From assembly GCA_031264545.1 (NCBI GenBank), contig JAISDV010000152.1:1-7012 (forward strand): DNA of 7,012 bases, read 5' to 3'. The notes below the pieces were generated by a model that saw only the letters and a list, made by a program, of their open reading frames with translations, was not told where the DNA came from and ran no database searches. Source of the DNA: Oscillospiraceae bacterium. Its GTDB lineage: Bacteria; Bacillota; Clostridia; Oscillospirales; Oscillospiraceae. Below, piece by piece: positions 4,778 through 7,012 of the stretch. Made by a program: the position numbers and the translations under genes. How positions within the stretch are numbered: the first letter of the stretch is position 1; each line of letters begins with the position of its first letter.

Positions 4778-7012
4778 ATGACAAAAGCGCTTTCAAAGGT
4801 TTATGAGCCGAAAGAAGTTGAACGGCGCATTTACGACATGTGGGAAAAAGGCGGGGCCTTCAGGGGCGAGCGGGACCCGGAGAAAAAACCGTTTACGATT
4901 GTCATGCCGCCCCCGAATGTCACGGGGCAGCTTCACATGGGGCACGCGATGGACGCGGCGCTTCAGGACATCCTGGTCCGCTACAAGCGGATGAAGGGCT
5001 TTGCCGCGCTCTGGGTCCCCGGAACCGACCACGCGGGCATTGCCACGCAGATCAAGGTCGAGGAGGCGCTCTCTCAGGAGGGCCTGACACGCTACGATCT
5101 CGGCCGCGGGAAGTTTCTCGAGCGGGTCTGGGATTGGAAGGAAAAATACGGCGGCCGCATCGTCAACCAGCAGAAGAAGCTGGGCGCCTCCTGCGACTGG
5201 GAGCGCGCGCGCTTCACGATGGATGAGGGCTGCTCCAGGGCTGTGCGCGAGGTCTTTGTCTCTCTTTACGAGAAAGGTCTTATTTATAAAGGGAGCCGCA
5301 TTATCAACTGGTGCCCGCACTGCACAACAGCGCTTTCAGACGCCGAGGTGGCGTATGAGGATAAGCCCGGCCACCTCTGGTACCTGCGTTACCCGCTGAC
5401 GGACGGCTCGGGTTATGTCGTCGTCGCCACCACAAGGCCGGAAACCATGCTGGGCGACACCGGCGTTGCGGTCAACCCGCATGACGAACGCTATAGAGCC
5501 CTCGTCGGAAAGACCTGTATGCTTCCGCTGATGGACCGGGAAATCCCCATCATCGCGGACGAGTACTGTGATATGACATTCGGCACCGGCTGTGTCAAAA
5601 TGACCCCGGCGCACGACCCGAATGACTTTGAAGTCGGCCTGCGGCACAAGCTTGAGGTCGTCCGGGTACTGGACGACAACGGCAGGATCAACGCGCTGGG
5701 CGGAAAATACCGGGGACTTGACCGTTACGAGGCCCGGGAGCGGATTGTCGCCGAGCTCGGCGCGCTCGGCCTTGTCGAGAAGATTGAGGAGCACCGGCAC
5801 AATGTCGGCACCTGCTACCGCTGCGCGACGGATGTCGAGCCGATCATCTCGGCCCAGTGGTTCGTGCGGATGCAGCCGCTGGCGGAGGAAGCGATCCGCG
5901 TCGTCGAGGATGGGGAAATAAAATTCGTACCCGACAGGTTCAGCAGGATCTATACCAACTGGATGGAGAATGTTCACGATTGGTGTATTTCACGCCAGCT
6001 CTGGTGGGGCCATCAGATCCCGGCCTGGTACTGCGCCGACTGCGGACACGTCACCGTTTCGCGCGAGGACCCGGCGGCGTGCGAAAACTGCCGCAGTAAA
6101 AACATCGCGCGCGACGAGGATGTGCTGGACACCTGGTTTTCCTCCGCGCTCTGGCCGTTTTCGACGCTCGGCTGGCCGGACAAAACCCCCGACCTGGACT
6201 ACTTCTATCCGACGGACGTGCTCGTGACAGGCTACGACATCATCTTTTTCTGGGTTGCCCGCATGATTTTTTCCGGCTGCGAGCACATGAAAAAAAAGCC
6301 TTTCCACACGGTGCTGATCCACGGGTTGGTGCGCGACGACCAGGGCCGCAAAATGTCCAAGTCCCTCGGCAACGGTATCGACCCGCTGGATATGATCGCG
6401 CAGTACGGCTGCGACGCCCTGCGCTTCAACCTCGTGACGGGCAACAGTCCCGGAAACGATATGCGCTTCTACACCGAGCGCTGCGAGGCGATGCGCAACT
6501 TTGCGAACAAGGTCTGGAATGCGAGCCGCTTTGTGCTGATGAACCTGACCATTGACAGGCAGGCGCTGCCCGGCAAGCTTGAGACTGAGGACAAGTGGAT
6601 ACTCTCTAAGCTCAATTCGGTCATAAAAGAAGTCAACGAGAATATGGACGCTTTCGAGCTTGGCGTCGCCGCCCAGAAGGTTTCCGATTTTATCTGGGAC
6701 AGCTACTGCGACTGGTATATCGAGCTGACGAAGCCCCGTCTGAACGGGGAAGACGCGGAGAGCAGGCTTAACGCGCAGAGGGTGCTGCTTTTTATCCTCG
6801 GCGAGACAATGAAACTCCTGCATCCTTTCATGCCGTTTATTTCCGAGGAAATCTGGCAGGCAATACCGAACGACGGCGGTATGCTCATTTCCGCGCGCTT
6901 CCCGGAATTTACCGAGGCGCTTTCTTATCCGAAGGAGGAGCAGGATTTTGAGGCGCTTATGGACGCGATCAAGGCCATACGTTCCCGCCGCGCGGAAATG
7001 AACGTTCCGCAT
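4778..7012 (+). CDS. valS: Valine--tRNA ligase (ValRS), 3'-truncated by window edge
   Basis: Class I synthetase that charges tRNA-Val with valine and hydrolyses mischarged threonine. The frame starts at the ATG at 4778, with GGAGG 6 bases upstream, and stays open for 745 codons to the window end. Complete enzymes have about 880 residues, so the C-terminal coiled-coil arm and the end of the anticodon domain lie outside. Motifs in order: PPPNVTGQLHMGH (HMGH 53-56); first zinc knot C179/C182 with C346/C349; editing-domain threonine-rich block TTRPETMLGD (218-227); MTPAHDPNDFEVG; second zinc ribbon C419/C422 with C435/C438; DVLDTWFSSALWPFSTLGWP; KMSKS (525-529) in GRKMSKSLGN. The editing block, valine-type zinc knots and upstream T-box with a valine specifier separate it from IleRS and LeuRS. 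It is expressed from the promoter at 4465-4493 under T-box control. No frameshift or missing catalytic residue is seen. Confidence 0.97.
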   Translation, partial: MTKALSKVYEPKEVERRIYDMWEKGGAFRGERDPEKKPFTIVMPPPNVTGQLHMGHAMDAALQDILVRYKRMKGFAALWVPGTDHAGIATQIKVEEALSQEGLTRYDLGRGKFLERVWDWKEKYGGRIVNQQKKLGASCDWERARFTMDEGCSRAVREVFVSLYEKGLIYKGSRIINWCPHCTTALSDAEVAYEDKPGHLWYLRYPLTDGSGYVVVATTRPETMLGDTGVAVNPHDERYRALVGKTCMLPLMDREIPIIADEYCDMTFGTGCVKMTPAHDPNDFEVGLRHKLEVVRVLDDNGRINALGGKYRGLDRYEARERIVAELGALGLVEKIEEHRHNVGTCYRCATDVEPIISAQWFVRMQPLAEEAIRVVEDGEIKFVPDRFSRIYTNWMENVHDWCISRQLWWGHQIPAWYCADCGHVTVSREDPAACENCRSKNIARDEDVLDTWFSSALWPFSTLGWPDKTPDLDYFYPTDVLVTGYDIIFFWVARMIFSGCEHMKKKPFHTVLIHGLVRDDQGRKMSKSLGNGIDPLDMIAQYGCDALRFNLVTGNSPGNDMRFYTERCEAMRNFANKVWNASRFVLMNLTIDRQALPGKLETEDKWILSKLNSVIKEVNENMDAFELGVAAQKVSDFIWDSYCDWYIELTKPRLNGEDAESRLNAQRVLLFILGETMKLLHPFMPFISEEIWQAIPNDGGMLISARFPEFTEALSYPKEEQDFEALMDAIKAIRSRRAEMNVPH

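Noticed and set aside
5990..7012. Long open frame on the - strand opposite valS (340 codons, open at the edge), with similar ones at 5336-5977 and 4793-5320
   Set aside because: They lie antisense to an unambiguous ValRS frame and arise from GC-rich codon usage. They have no protein family character and no convincing ribosome binding site.

Overview
The window looks like chromosomal housekeeping DNA from a fairly high-GC member of the Clostridia (Firmicutes). The grounds are a canonical T-box leader in front of valS, an EtfA of the clostridial acyl-CoA dehydrogenase-associated type, strong AGGAGG-like ribosome binding sites and sigma-A style promoters. An Oscillospirales-like lineage would fit the base composition, but this is inference and no species can be named.

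Layout from left to right: (1) the 3' part of etfA on the + strand, followed by one strong and two further possible intrinsic terminators; (2) a MarR-family repressor gene on the - strand, with an unusual Gly/Arg/Phe/His-rich C-terminal tail and an almost textbook self-repressed promoter carrying two identical palindromic operators; (3) glnS on the - strand, with its own promoter and terminator; (4) diverging from glnS, a short + strand thioredoxin-reductase-like flavoprotein that keeps the FAD site and the CATC redox pair but lacks recognisable NADPH-binding motifs; (5) a full-consensus promoter whose -35 box lies in the last codons of that gene, driving a T-box riboswitch leader; (6) valS on the + strand, in frame and open from its start at 4778 to the window edge, lacking only its C-terminal end.

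How they work together: etfA belongs to an energy-metabolism operon extending off the left edge. glnS and valS serve translation but are controlled differently: valS by uncharged tRNA-Val through the T-box, glnS by a short leader with no visible riboswitch. The flavoprotein has no terminator of its own, so its transcripts probably run into the valS T-box. The MarR gene appears to stand alone and to repress itself.

I found no wholly new system. The points most worth a second look are the pyridine-nucleotide-motif-deficient reductase, the MarR tail with its duplicated operators, and the promoter/T-box arrangement before valS.
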